Below, in pieces: positions 44,809 through 53,711 of a stretch of DNA of 64,000 nt. Origin of the DNA: Planomicrobium okeanokoites (GTDB lineage Bacteria > Bacillota > Bacilli > Bacillales_A > Planococcaceae); the NCBI RefSeq assembly GCF_003428875.1, contig NZ_QQRS01000001.1, positions 806,001-870,000 of the forward strand, in the 5' to 3' direction. The position numbers and the translations under genes are program-made. The notes beneath the pieces were generated by a model that did no database searches, was not told the origin of the DNA, and saw nothing but the letters and a program-made list of their open reading frames with translations. Position 1 is the stretch's first letter, and the number at the start of each line of letters is the position of its first letter.

Positions 44809-47800
44809 ATTTCTTTCCATTTCTATCAGCAGGTCTCCAGTTGAAATACCATCTGCGGCATTCACATGGATTTCCGTAATTGTTCCGTCGAAAGGTGCCT
44901 GCACCGTCGTTTCCATTTTCATGGCTTCCGTCACAAGCAGATGGTCGCCGCGTTTTACTTTGGCGCCTTTCTCTGCAACAACTTTCAAAACAGTGCCAGG
45001 CATCGTAGCTGCGATATGGCTTTCCTGAGTTGGGTCCGCTTTCGGTTTGGCGGCACTGTCAGTTTCTACCGTCATATCTTTGATGCTCACTTCACGCGGC
45101 TGGCCGTTCAATTCAAAATAAATGGAACGGGTACCGTCTTTTTGCGGTTCGCCGATAGATACCAATTTAACGATCAGCGTTTTCCCTTTTTGGATTTCAA
45201 CTTCGATTTCTTCTCCGAGCCTCATGCCATACAAGAACGTCAGCGTATCCAGTACGGAAACATCACCGAATGTTTTATTCGTCAACGAATATTCATCAAA
45301 AACTTTCGGATAGAGAGCATAAGCAAGCACTTCATGGCTGGTTACAGGACGATCCAGTTTCTCAAAAAGCTTTTTGCCGATGTCATCAAAATCCGCAGGT
45401 TCCAGAAGTTCACCTGGACGAACCGTGATCGGCTTCCGCTCCTTCAGAACCACTTTCTGCAATTCTTCAGGGAAACCGCCGTGTGGCTGACCGATATATC
45501 CTTCGAAGAATTCGATGACCGATTCCGGGAAATCGATCGTTTCGCCTCTGGAGATGACCGTTTCTTCATCCAGATCATTCTGCACCATAAAGAGCGCCAT
45601 GTCTCCCACTACTTTCGATGAAGGCGTAACTTTCACCACATCACCGAACAGCATATTGACACGGGAATACATTTCCTTCACATTTTCCCAGCGCATCCCC
45701 AGACCGACAGCTTTGGCCTGCTGCTGCAGGTTGCTGTATTGGCCGCCTGGCATTTCGTGGACGTAGATTTCCGAATGCGGGCTGTTCATGCCGCTTTCGA
45801 AATCACTGTAGTATTTACGGACATCTTCCCAGTAATGCGAAAGTTTTTCTTGTGCCTGAATATCCATACGGACTTCGCGGCCGCTGCCGTTCATTGCGTA
45901 ATACAATGAATTCGAGCTTGGCTGCGAAGTAAGCCCTGCCATGGAACCAAGTGCTGTATCGACAATATCAACCCCAGCCTGGATGGCTTTCGAATACATA
46001 TAAATTCCGTTTCCGCTCGTGTCATGTGTATGGAGATGGATCGGCATGGATACCGTATCCTTCAACTCGGAAACTAAACGGTAAGCAGCTTCTGGCTTGA
46101 GAAGGCCCGCCATATCTTTGATGGCTAAAATGTGCGCGCCGGACGCTTCGAGCTCTTTCGCCATATCTTTGTAGTACTGTACAGTATATTTATCACGGCT
46201 TGGATCCAGGATATCGCCGGTGTAGCATATTGCCGCTTCAGCAATTTTGCCGCTCTGCCTCACTTCATCGATAGCCACTTCCATCCCTTTGATCCAGTTG
46301 AGACTGTCAAAGATACGGAATACATCGATTCCCGCTTCACCTGATTTACGCACGAAATCACGGATGACATTATCCGGGTAGTTTTTATAGCCTACTGCAT
46401 TCGCTCCTCGGAATAGCATCTGGAACAGTACATTCGGCATCTGCTCCCGCAATTTGATCAAACGCTGCCAAGGATCTTCTTTGAGGAATCGGTAAGAAAC
46501 ATCAAAAGTCGCCCCTCCCCACATCTCCATTGAAAACAGGTCTTTCTGCAAATGCGCCGTTTCTTTTGCAACAGCAAACATGTCATATGAACGGAGTCTC
46601 GTGGCTAGGAGAGATTGGTGCGCATCACGGAATGTCGTATCTGTCAGGAGGACATCTTCCTGTTCATGGATCCACTTAGCCAATCCTTCCGCTCCTCTTT
46701 CATCGAAAATCTGCTTCGTACCTGGCGGCAATGTTGTGCTCAGATCGATTTCCGGTTTTCTTGGCGCCGCGTGAATCGGTTTCTTTTTCTTTTCGATTCC
46801 CGGGAAACCGTTGACGGTGACATTGCCGATATAGCTTAACAGTTTGGTCCCGCGGTCCTGCCTTACCGGGAACAGGAATAATTCAGGTGTAGAATCGATG
46901 AAGCTTGTATCAAAATCACCTTTGATGAAACTAGGGTGTTTAACTACATTTTCCAAAAAAGGAATATTTGTCTTTATTCCACGGATACGGAACTCCTGTA
47001 AATTCCGGTCCATTTTGCCTGCCGCTTCCTTGAATGTAAGCGCCCAAGTGGATAATTTCACAAGCAGTGAATCATAATACGGTGAAATTACTGCGCCTTG
47101 GAAAGCGTTGCCTGTGTCGAGACGGACACCGAATCCGCCACCGGAACGATAGACCATCAGTTTACCGGCATCCGGCATAAAGTCATTAACAGGATCTTCA
47201 GTAGTCACACGGGATTGAATCGCAAAACCGAATAACGGAATTTCATCCTGTGAAGGAATGGAAATCACATCACCGTGAAGTTCATGGCCTCTGGCGATAT
47301 GGATTTGGGAATGGACTATGTCTATTCCAGTAATCATTTCCGTTATCGTGTGCTCTACCTGGATACGGGGATTTACTTCTATAAAGTAGAATTCATCATT
47401 CGATACAAGGAATTCGACTGTCCCTGCATTTATGTAATCAATATTTTTCATCAGCTTTACTGCAGCATCACAGATTTCATTGCGCAGGTCATTGCTGATT
47501 GAATTTGAAGGCGCTATTTCCACGACTTTCTGATGGCGGCGCTGAATCGAGCAATCGCGTTCATAGAGGTGGACGATATTGCCATATTGGTCACCCAGAA
47601 TCTGGACTTCGATATGCTTCGGTTTCTCAACAAATTTCTCTACATACATTTCATCAGAACCAAAAGCAGCTTTCGCTTCCGATTTCGCTCTTTCATAAGA
47701 TGATGCCAGTTCTTCCTCATTGCGGACAATCCGCATGCCGCGGCCACCGCCGCCTAAAGAAGCTTTGATCATCAAAGGAAAACCGGCTGTCTTAGCGAAT

Positions 47801-48246
47801 TCTTCCACTTCCTGGAGTGATTCCACCGGTCCGTCAGTTCCAGGTATTACAGGAATTCCGGCAGCAATCGCCTGTGAACGCGCTTTCACTTTATCGCCGA
47901 ACATGTCCAGGTGCGCTGAAGTAGGTCCGATGAACAGGATTCCTTCTTCTTCACATCTGCGTGCAAAATGAACATTCTCGGATAAAAAGCCGTAACCCGG
48001 ATGGATTGCATCAGTATCCGTGTCATTTGCGATACGGATGATATCTTCTATATCCAGATAAGCATCAATCGGCTTTTTACCCTTTCCTACCAAATACGAT
48101 TCGTCTGCTTTATAACGATGATATGAACCGCTGTCTTCTTGTGAATAAATTGCAACTGTTGGAATTTTCAGTTCTGTACAGGCGCGGAAAACCCTGATAG
48201 CGATTTCTCCGCGGTTTGCCACCAAAATCTTATTGATCTTTTTCAC
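44806..48246 (-). CDS. pyc: Pyruvate carboxylase
   Basis: Pyruvate carboxylase makes oxaloacetate from pyruvate, bicarbonate and ATP, refilling the citric acid cycle. The 1146 residues contain an ATP-grasp biotin carboxylase (about 1-455, KASLGGGGRGMRIV), a carboxyltransferase TIM barrel (about 535-800, with DTTFRDAHQSLLATRLR and the metal-ligand HLHTHDTSGN), an allosteric link and a C-terminal biotinyl domain with TEAMKMET. GTG start at 48246 after GGGTG; another GTG four codons earlier (48258) is less well placed. Only 15 bp after ftsW, as in Bacillus. Confidence 0.97.
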   Translation of the reverse strand: MKKINKILVANRGEIAIRVFRACTELKIPTVAIYSQEDSGSYHRYKADESYLVGKGKKPIDAYLDIEDIIRIANDTDTDAIHPGYGFLSENVHFARRCEEEGILFIGPTSAHLDMFGDKVKARSQAIAAGIPVIPGTDGPVESLQEVEEFAKTAGFPLMIKASLGGGGRGMRIVRNEEELASSYERAKSEAKAAFGSDEMYVEKFVEKPKHIEVQILGDQYGNIVHLYERDCSIQRRHQKVVEIAPSNSISNDLRNEICDAAVKLMKNIDYINAGTVEFLVSNDEFYFIEVNPRIQVEHTITEMITGIDIVHSQIHIARGHELHGDVISIPSQDEIPLFGFAIQSRVTTEDPVNDFMPDAGKLMVYRSGGGFGVRLDTGNAFQGAVISPYYDSLLVKLSTWALTFKEAAGKMDRNLQEFRIRGIKTNIPFLENVVKHPSFIKGDFDTSFIDSTPELFLFPVRQDRGTKLLSYIGNVTVNGFPGIEKKKKPIHAAPRKPEIDLSTTLPPGTKQIFDERGAEGLAKWIHEQEDVLLTDTTFRDAHQSLLATRLRSYDMFAVAKETAHLQKDLFSMEMWGGATFDVSYRFLKEDPWQRLIKLREQMPNVLFQMLFRGANAVGYKNYPDNVIRDFVRKSGEAGIDVFRIFDSLNWIKGMEVAIDEVRQSGKIAEAAICYTGDILDPSRDKYTVQYYKDMAKELEASGAHILAIKDMAGLLKPEAAYRLVSELKDTVSMPIHLHTHDTSGNGIYMYSKAIQAGVDIVDTALGSMAGLTSQPSSNSLYYAMNGSGREVRMDIQAQEKLSHYWEDVRKYYSDFESGMNSPHSEIYVHEMPGGQYSNLQQQAKAVGLGMRWENVKEMYSRVNMLFGDVVKVTPSSKVVGDMALFMVQNDLDEETVISRGETIDFPESVIEFFEGYIGQPHGGFPEELQKVVLKERKPITVRPGELLEPADFDDIGKKLFEKLDRPVTSHEVLAYALYPKVFDEYSLTNKTFGDVSVLDTLTFLYGMRLGEEIEVEIQKGKTLIVKLVSIGEPQKDGTRSIYFELNGQPREVSIKDMTVETDSAAKPKADPTQESHIAATMPGTVLKVVAEKGAKVKRGDHLLVTEAMKMETTVQAPFDGTITEIHVNAADGISTGDLLIEMERN

Positions 48247-48261
48247 AATGCAGCACACCCT

Positions 48262-49428
48262 TTATTTTTTTGTTTTTTCATATTTGTGGAACATGGAGAC
48301 ATTCATTAAGACTCCCATAGCTAACGATAACAAAATTACGGAAGTTCCGCCATAACTTATAAATGGCAGGGTAACACCTGTCAGTGGAATCAGCCCGGAT
48401 AATCCGCCCAGATTGACGAAAGTCTGTATGCCGATCATGCTGGCGATACCCGCTGACAGCATTCGCGCCAAAGGATCTTTCGTGGTCATGGCGATCGACA
48501 GGCCCTTCAGCACAATAAATCCAAGTCCTCCGATCACGAATACCACACCCAGGACTCCAAGTTCTTCAGCTACAATGGACATGATGAAATCCGTGTGCGG
48601 TTCCGGCAGATAGCCCAGCTTCTGTATGGACTGTCCCAGACCTAAACCGCTGATCCCGCCAGAACCGATTGCGAGATAGCCGTTTACAATCTGCATGCCA
48701 AAGCCCAATTCATCCACGAAAGGATTCAGGAAGGCTTCCAGACGTCCAAGCCGTTTCTCTGTCAGAATCATATCCTGCGCAAAAATAAGGAAAGGAACGA
48801 TGAAAATAGCGGCTGCCGCTGCCACAATCCCGGCAAGTTTCAGGAACATGCTGAAACGGATCCCGCTGGCTGCCATGACACTCAAGCCCACTAATGCGAT
48901 GATCCCCATTGACCCGATGTCAGGTTCCCTGAACACCAGGAACAACGCGAAAGCCAAGACGATCACCGGAGGGATGATCGATTCGTTCAGTTGATTGATC
49001 GTACCTTTTTTGTATTTATTCGAGAAAACGCCAGACAGATAGAAGATCAATCCCACTTTCGCAATTTCAGAAGGCTGGATGCTGGCAAAACCGATGTAGA
49101 TCCAGCTTTGCGCCCCGCCTCCGGCATATCCGATAAAGTGCACCAGTATCAGGCCGCTGAAAACGACGAAAAGGATCGACATCATCATCCACTTCTTGCT
49201 GAAATGCTTATAAGGGAAAATAGCGCCCAGCACAAACGCCGGCAACGCCAAGGCTAAGTTCACTATTTGCTGGTTGAAGAAGTGATTGGGCTCCCAGCCA
49301 TATCTGTAGACGGACCAGGCCATGCTTGCACTGTATATCATGACCAGGCCAAAGAGGGTTAATGCGAGATAAACGAAAAGAAGGGGGTAATCAAAATTAG
49401 CGGCATAGCGCTTTATGTACTGTTTCAT
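48262..49428 (-). CDS. ftsW: FtsW/RodA/SpoVE family glycosyltransferase (FtsW)
   Basis: SEDS-family peptidoglycan polymerase, 388 residues with ten helices; partner of the septal PBP encoded at 14997. GGAQSWIYIGFASIQPSE (about 104-121) is the SEDS signature, REPDIGSMGI and LPEPHTDFIMSIVAEELG contain catalytic-site residues, and GLSGLIPLTGVTLPFISYGG closes the motif set. Start ATG at 49428 with GAGG eight bases upstream. The place before pyc and after ylaN is that of Bacillus ftsW, so FtsW rather than RodA or SpoVE. Confidence 0.93.
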   Translation of the reverse strand: MKQYIKRYAANFDYPLLFVYLALTLFGLVMIYSASMAWSVYRYGWEPNHFFNQQIVNLALALPAFVLGAIFPYKHFSKKWMMMSILFVVFSGLILVHFIGYAGGGAQSWIYIGFASIQPSEIAKVGLIFYLSGVFSNKYKKGTINQLNESIIPPVIVLAFALFLVFREPDIGSMGIIALVGLSVMAASGIRFSMFLKLAGIVAAAAAIFIVPFLIFAQDMILTEKRLGRLEAFLNPFVDELGFGMQIVNGYLAIGSGGISGLGLGQSIQKLGYLPEPHTDFIMSIVAEELGVLGVVFVIGGLGFIVLKGLSIAMTTKDPLARMLSAGIASMIGIQTFVNLGGLSGLIPLTGVTLPFISYGGTSVILLSLAMGVLMNVSMFHKYEKTKK

Positions 49429-49460
49429 ATATTCAAACCTCATTTATAATTTTTCTTAGT

Positions 49461-49492
49461 AAAAAAACTCAAACAAAAATCGTTTGAGTTTG
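49461..49492 (-). terminator. Terminator of ylaN
   Basis: ACTCAAACGATTTTTGTTTGAGT followed by T7 on the minus strand, between ylaN and ftsW. Confidence 0.85.
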
Positions 49493-49494
49493 CT

Positions 49495-49776
49495 TTATTT
49501 ATTCGTATACGCTTCATGAAGGATGGATAATTTCTTTTCCAGCGTATCCATTAAGTTTTTACCGTCTTCCTTTTCAATCAGGCCAAGCTTCACTGCAAAA
49601 TCGATTTCACGCGACAGACCGAACATTTGCGTATCAAGGACTTCTTCATATAATGGGCAGGACGGCAAAGTCAGATTGTCCATTTGGACTTTTATCAATT
49701 GCTCTATTTTCAGCGCATCGGCTTTGAGGAGATCCAACGCTTTATGCTGATAAGTTTGTTCTTCTGTATGTTCCAT
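49495..49776 (-). CDS. ylaN: YlaN family protein (DUF1507)
   Basis: YlaN, 93 residues, an all-helical protein conserved in Bacillus and Staphylococcus and linked in those genera to iron homeostasis and Fur. Recognisable parts are [20 protein letters not shown] (12-31), [20 protein letters not shown] (40-59) and the single Cys40. A perfect 9-bp inverted repeat overlaps the likely -10 region of its promoter. Terminated before ftsW, so it is a single-gene unit. Confidence 0.92.
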   Translation of the reverse strand: MEHTEEQTYQHKALDLLKADALKIEQLIKVQMDNLTLPSCPLYEEVLDTQMFGLSREIDFAVKLGLIEKEDGKNLMDTLEKKLSILHEAYTNK

Positions 49777-49814
49777 GAGGACTCCCCCATTTACTGAAAT
49801 TTCTTCTATTCGAC

Positions 49815-49840
49815 CTGTTTAAAGTGTATCTTTTAAACAG
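49815..49840. promoter_or_regulatory. Palindrome over the ylaN promoter
   Basis: CTGTTTAAA and TTTAAACAG, perfect 9-bp inverted arms, are separated by 8 bp. The repeat overlaps the -10 TACACT (49823-49828) and the spacer of a ylaN promoter with -35 TTGCAA (49846-49851). It could be an operator; there is no T run expected for a terminator on the ylaN strand. Confidence 0.6.
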
Positions 49841-49943
49841 CCAAATTGCAAGCCTCCTCTTCTCCGGAAGCAATCACTTTAGGAACTTGACAAAGACAGG
49901 TATACTGATAGAAGAGAGATTATCTAGATGGAGGGTTTTACTA

Positions 49944-50450
49944 ATGGAATATATTATTCAATTCAAAGGCGACGTGGGATTTAAACTGACTCTGGATCCA
50001 ACAGTGTGGATTTTTGACGACCGTAAACTGGACCTTGAAAAGTATTTTACTGAAGATCGCATCGAACGTGATGAAATGGAAGAATATAAACGTGGCATGG
50101 GTGAACATTGGTCACGTGAAATTATGGAAGGCGCAACAGTGCCCCCTACTTTGAATTCAGAGAAAAAGTATAAAAAGCAAGAGAAGCAAGAGATGCTTAC
50201 CGGCACTTTCGGCATCCTCTTCAAGCCTTTCATCGAAAATGCCGAACCATATAAGACTGCGGAAACCGTTGTTTTTGAAACGGCTGATGGCGACTTCAGC
50301 TTCCCACTCGAAGCTTCAAAAGAACTGGTGCTGAAATTCAGCCATGAAGGCAAGCCGCTCCGCGAGGACGGCCCTGTGCATGTACTGTTGCCTGATGGAA
50401 GCAATCTTGGCAATCCGATCACAAATGTATCAGCCATCCGCGTAGAATAG
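49944..50450 (+). CDS. ylaL: Conserved hypothetical protein (YlaL-like)
   Basis: A 168-residue soluble protein: MEYIIQFKGDVGFKLTLDP, WIFDDRKLDLEKYF, EMLTGTFGILFKPFIENAEP and REDGPVHVLLPDG. I recall the same layout in YlaL of Bacillus, sometimes called a peptidyl-prolyl isomerase, but I see no isomerase motif. The gene is upstream of ylaI, with a 12-bp gap, and divergent from ylaN, fitting the yla region. GGAGGG precedes the ATG at 49944; a 40-codon in-frame extension upstream starts in the ylaN promoter and was rejected. Confidence 0.75.
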   Translation: MEYIIQFKGDVGFKLTLDPTVWIFDDRKLDLEKYFTEDRIERDEMEEYKRGMGEHWSREIMEGATVPPTLNSEKKYKKQEKQEMLTGTFGILFKPFIENAEPYKTAETVVFETADGDFSFPLEASKELVLKFSHEGKPLREDGPVHVLLPDGSNLGNPITNVSAIRVE

Positions 50451-50462
50451 GAGTGAAACAAA

Positions 50463-50666
50463 ATGCGTGTTAAATGTGTAATATGTGACACCATCGAAGA
50501 ACTGGTGGATGATACGCTTGAGGCTAAGCGCCTCAGAAACCGCCCCATCCACACCCATATGTGCAATAATTGCCACCAGCGGATCGAGCAGCGGACCAAA
50601 GAACGGCTGGCAACCGGTAATTTCCACTTTTACCGCAGCTCACGCAAGATCGAGGAAGACTTTTGA
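50463..50666 (+). CDS. ylaI: DUF2197 zinc-finger-like protein YlaI
   Basis: A 67-residue protein with two CxxC pairs (C5/C8 and C34/C37) that probably bind one zinc ion, and the YlaI pattern CNNCHQRIEQRTKERLATG. Function unknown. The stop overlaps the start of the following membrane protein (TGATG), so the two are coupled. Confidence 0.88.
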   Translation: MRVKCVICDTIEELVDDTLEAKRLRNRPIHTHMCNNCHQRIEQRTKERLATGNFHFYRSSRKIEEDF

Positions 50667-51115
50667 TGAAGTTCCTGAAAGGGGTCTGGATCGGATTTTG
50701 GAGCGGGCTGATCCTGGGTCTATTATTTAAATGGATACAGGCTGTAACAGGCGTAAATGTGTATTTGCTTCTATTGAATGTGGATTTCATCCCTGTTATC
50801 GGTGAAATAGAATGGTCTGAAATGACAGAGTTTTTATTTCATACCGCGGTTTCCGTCGTAATCGGCATCGTTTACGTCTACTTCGCGAAACGCCGTCCCT
50901 ACACATTCGGTCAATTGACTGTTCTCAGCCTGATCCTTTGCTCACCGACATATATACTCTATTTCGTATTATCATCGTTGGCGATCACCGACAAGGTGCC
51001 AGGCCTTACCGACTGGGAAGCGATCACGTATTGGATTTTCGGCCACCTCGCCTATTCCCTGCTGCTTCCTATCCTGTATAAAACGTTCGAAAGAAAAAAC
51101 GCTGCATCTCAATGA
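50666..51115 (+). CDS. Small integral membrane protein, unknown
   Basis: A 149-residue membrane protein with four predicted helices (about 5-22, 30-48, 58-74, 90-110) and a basic C-terminal end. I do not recognise a family beyond general resemblance to small YagU-like membrane proteins. GAGGAAG lies upstream; the ATG overlaps the ylaI stop, so it belongs to the ylaL-ylaI unit. In Bacillus no such gene stands here as I recall. Its last codons overlap both the terminator stem and the end of convergent ylaH by 7 bp. Confidence 0.75.
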   Translation: MKFLKGVWIGFWSGLILGLLFKWIQAVTGVNVYLLLLNVDFIPVIGEIEWSEMTEFLFHTAVSVVIGIVYVYFAKRRPYTFGQLTVLSLILCSPTYILYFVLSSLAITDKVPGLTDWEAITYWIFGHLAYSLLLPILYKTFERKNAASQ

Positions 51116-51128
51116 GATGCAGCGTTTT
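51094..51128. terminator. Bidirectional terminator inside the ends of two convergent genes
   Basis: AACGCTGCATCTCAATGAGATGCAGCGTT is a perfect palindrome with A6 and T4 flanks. It encodes the last residues of both the membrane protein (50666-51115) and ylaH (51109-51435). Confidence 0.88.
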
Positions 51129-51435
51129 CGCGTTTTTCGCGCCATAAGCGGATTTTATAAAGAATCAGGATCAGCGCGGCAATGACCAGTCCCTCGACAA
51201 CCGGCAGGAAAAAGGCAAGAAATGTTAACCCTAAACCTCCAGCTGCAAGGAAAAGACCTATTACGATGTTTTTTCCGAGCGGCAGCTTTTTAGCAAAACC
51301 CAATTTATATACCAAAGCTGAAAGCAACAGGATAATTGCAAATAATGCATATCCTGCCACTTCGATTGGCAGGTTCTGATAAAGAACTCGAGCTACCGGA
51401 TACATACTGTCATAGACAAAGGATCGTTCATCCAC
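51109..51435 (-). CDS. ylaH: YlaH-like membrane protein
   Basis: YlaH, 108 residues, three hydrophobic segments and basic ends (KIRLWREKRENAASH). Located after typA as in Bacillus. Function unknown. GTG start with GGATG eight bases upstream. The 3' end overlaps a terminator and the convergent membrane protein gene. Confidence 0.87.
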   Translation of the reverse strand: MDERSFVYDSMYPVARVLYQNLPIEVAGYALFAIILLLSALVYKLGFAKKLPLGKNIVIGLFLAAGGLGLTFLAFFLPVVEGLVIAALILILYKIRLWREKRENAASH

Positions 51436-51457
51436 GGATTATACATCCTTCCATACT

Positions 51458-53305
51458 TTATTCTTCGATGGCAACTTTTTTCTTCTTAGCCATACGCTCA
51501 CGTTCGTTTTTATCAAGAATCTTCTTGCGCAAACGGATTGTTTGAGGCGTGATTTCACAGTACTCATCATCATTCAAGTACTCAAGTGCTTCTTCAAGGC
51601 TCAACAAGCGGGCTTTCTTCATAGTCGTTGTCTGATCTTTATTCGCTGAACGGATGTTAGTTGCAGCTTTGATCTTAACGATGTTTACAGTCAAATCGCT
51701 GTCGCGGTTATGTTCGCCGACGATCATGCCTTCGTAGATCTCAGCACCGACTTCAACAAATGCAGTTCCGCGGTCTTCGATTCCCATTAAGCCGTAAGTC
51801 GAAACTTTACCGCGCTCCATGGATACCAATACACCCTGACGGCGTCCGCCTACACGGCCTGAAGCCACTGGCTGATAGCTGTCGAATGTATGGTTGATGA
51901 TTCCGTATCCGCGAGTCTGCGTAAGGAATTCTGTTGTATAACCGATCAACCCGCGAGCAGGTACGTTAAATACCAAACGGACTTGTCCATTACCATTGTT
52001 GATCATATCCAGCATTTCGCCTTTACGTTCACCAAGTGATTCAATGATTGCACCCGTATATTCTTCCGGTACATCAACTTGTACACGTTCAACCGGCTCA
52101 CAGCGTACGCCATCAACCATGCGTACAATTACTTCGGGTTTAGAAACCTGAAGTTCGAATCCTTCACGGCGCATGTTCTCGATAAGGATCGACAAATGCA
52201 GTTCTCCGCGTCCAGAGACAATCCATGCATCCGGAGAGTCTGTTGGTTCTACACGCAACGAAACGTCAGTCTCCAATTGAGCATCCAAACGTTCCTGGAT
52301 TTTTCTTGAAGTAATGAATTTACCTTCTTTACCTGCAAACGGACTGTTGTTGACCAGGAATGTCATTTGTAGGGTAGGTTCATCAATACGCAGAATCGGT
52401 AAAGCTTCCTGGTGGTCCTGTGGACACACAGTTTCCCCGACGTTGATATCTTCCATACCAGAAATGGCAATCAGGTCGCCCGCTTCAGCTTTTTGAATTT
52501 CAATCCGTTTAAGACCCATGAAACCATGGATTTTCGTAACTCTGAAATTCTTGACTGAACCGTCGAGCTTCATCAAAGCAACAGATTGTCCGACTTCAAT
52601 TGTTCCGCGGAATACGCGGCCGATACCGATACGGCCGACATAGTCGTTGTAATCAAGTAAAGCGACCTGGAATTGTAGTGGCTCATCTCTGTTATCGACT
52701 GGCGCTGGTACATGTTCCATGATTGCATCATAAATAACCTGCATGTTTTCTTCCTGATCTGCAGGATCTGATGAAAGACTTGCAGTACCGTTCATACCTG
52801 ATGCGAAAACCACCGGGAATTCCAGTTGTTCGTCATTTGCTTCAAGTTCGATGAACAATTCGATGACTTCGTCAACCACTTCTTCAGGGCGTGCGAAATC
52901 ACGGTCAATTTTGTTTACTACAACGATAGGCTTCAAGTTCTGTTCCAAAGCTTTCTTCAATACAAAGCGTGTTTGTGGCATACAGCCTTCATAAGCATCG
53001 ACAACTAAAAGGACTCCATCAACCATTTTCATGATACGTTCCACTTCTCCGCCGAAATCGGCGTGTCCAGGTGTATCCAAAATGTTGATTTTAGCTTCTT
53101 TATATTGAATCGCAGTATTTTTCGCCAGAATAGTGATTCCGCGTTCTCTTTCAATATCGTTAGAGTCCATTGCACGTTCTTCCACATGTTCGTTAGAACG
53201 GAAGATACCTGATTGCTGCAGCAGCTGATCCACAAGCGTCGTTTTACCATGGTCAACGTGGGCAATAATCGCAATGTTTCTTAAATCATTTCGTAAGTTA
53301 GTCAT
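51458..53305 (-). CDS. typA: Ribosome-associated GTPase TypA (BipA)
   Basis: Translational GTPase of the EF-G family, involved in 50S assembly, growth at low temperature and stress. The 615 residues show the G1 loop [10 protein letters not shown] (about 14-23), the G2/G3 region [10 protein letters not shown] and [15 protein letters not shown]4 NKID, then the EF-G-like domains and the BipA-specific C-terminal end ([10 protein letters not shown] and [19 protein letters not shown]). ATG at 53305 follows GGAGTG. An 18-codon in-frame upstream extension starts at the promoter and was rejected. An extended -10 promoter with a palindrome lies upstream. Confidence 0.97.
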   Translation of the reverse strand: MTNLRNDLRNIAIIAHVDHGKTTLVDQLLQQSGIFRSNEHVEERAMDSNDIERERGITILAKNTAIQYKEAKINILDTPGHADFGGEVERIMKMVDGVLLVVDAYEGCMPQTRFVLKKALEQNLKPIVVVNKIDRDFARPEEVVDEVIELFIELEANDEQLEFPVVFASGMNGTASLSSDPADQEENMQVIYDAIMEHVPAPVDNRDEPLQFQVALLDYNDYVGRIGIGRVFRGTIEVGQSVALMKLDGSVKNFRVTKIHGFMGLKRIEIQKAEAGDLIAISGMEDINVGETVCPQDHQEALPILRIDEPTLQMTFLVNNSPFAGKEGKFITSRKIQERLDAQLETDVSLRVEPTDSPDAWIVSGRGELHLSILIENMRREGFELQVSKPEVIVRMVDGVRCEPVERVQVDVPEEYTGAIIESLGERKGEMLDMINNGNGQVRLVFNVPARGLIGYTTEFLTQTRGYGIINHTFDSYQPVASGRVGGRRQGVLVSMERGKVSTYGLMGIEDRGTAFVEVGAEIYEGMIVGEHNRDSDLTVNIVKIKAATNIRSANKDQTTTMKKARLLSLEEALEYLNDDEYCEITPQTIRLRKKILDKNERERMAKKKKVAIEE

Positions 53306-53341
53306 AATTTCACTCCAATATTCTTTTTTCATGTCTATAAC

Positions 53342-53358
53342 TGTGCTAGTATAGCACA
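53342..53358. promoter_or_regulatory. Extended -10 promoter and palindrome before typA
   Basis: TGTGCTA and TAGCACA, perfect 7-bp arms around TAC, form a 17-bp palindrome centred on the -10 box (TGCTATACT on the minus strand, an extended -10; TATACT is 53348-53353). A -35 is weak. The palindrome would hide the promoter if a dimeric repressor bound. Confidence 0.55.
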
Positions 53359-53414
53359 TATAGGGAAAAAACCCTAAGATTTTATTTCAGGTTCCATCAG
53401 CAGGAGGAAAATAA

Positions 53415-53600
53415 ATGAAAAACATTAAATGGATTTTCGTTCTATACTCATTAGCGGCATTATTGGCCATGGTCGGAATCGGTCTCGCTGTAGCATTCCG
53501 CAGCTTTCCAATGATTTTTTTGGCAATAATCTTATTGGGTGTCGTCATGGTTATGGGCTTCAAGAAAAAACGCTCGATGATCGAAGCAGGGCTACTGTAA
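53415..53600 (+). CDS. ylaF: DUF5325 membrane protein YlaF
   Basis: A 61-residue protein with two helices (about 6-26 and 32-49) and a basic end (GFKKKRSMIEAG). YlaF, divergent from typA, as in Bacillus. Function unknown. AGGAGGA precedes the ATG. Confidence 0.85.
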   Translation: MKNIKWIFVLYSLAALLAMVGIGLAVAFRSFPMIFLAIILLGVVMVMGFKKKRSMIEAGLL

Positions 53601-53678
53601 TAAACGTTTAATTATCTTATTTGATAAAAAAATACCATCTTACAACTGCAATTTCAACACTCCAGTTTGCGGGCAAAA

Positions 53679-53711
53679 ATAAAAAGGATGCTTTTACGCA
53701 TCCTTTTTATT
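53679..53711. terminator. Bidirectional terminator between ylaF and suhB
   Basis: AAAAAGGATGCTTTTACGCATCCTTTTT with A and T ends; the right arm overlaps the stop of the inositol phosphatase gene on the minus strand. Confidence 0.85.

Noticed and set aside
44866-45621. 251-codon open frame on the plus strand
   Set aside because: It lies wholly antisense to pyc, has no recognisable protein pattern, and is a shadow of biased codon use in pyc.
49958-50599. 213-codon open frame on the minus strand
   Set aside because: Antisense to the YlaL-like and YlaI genes; Ser/Arg-rich composition is typical for a shadow frame.
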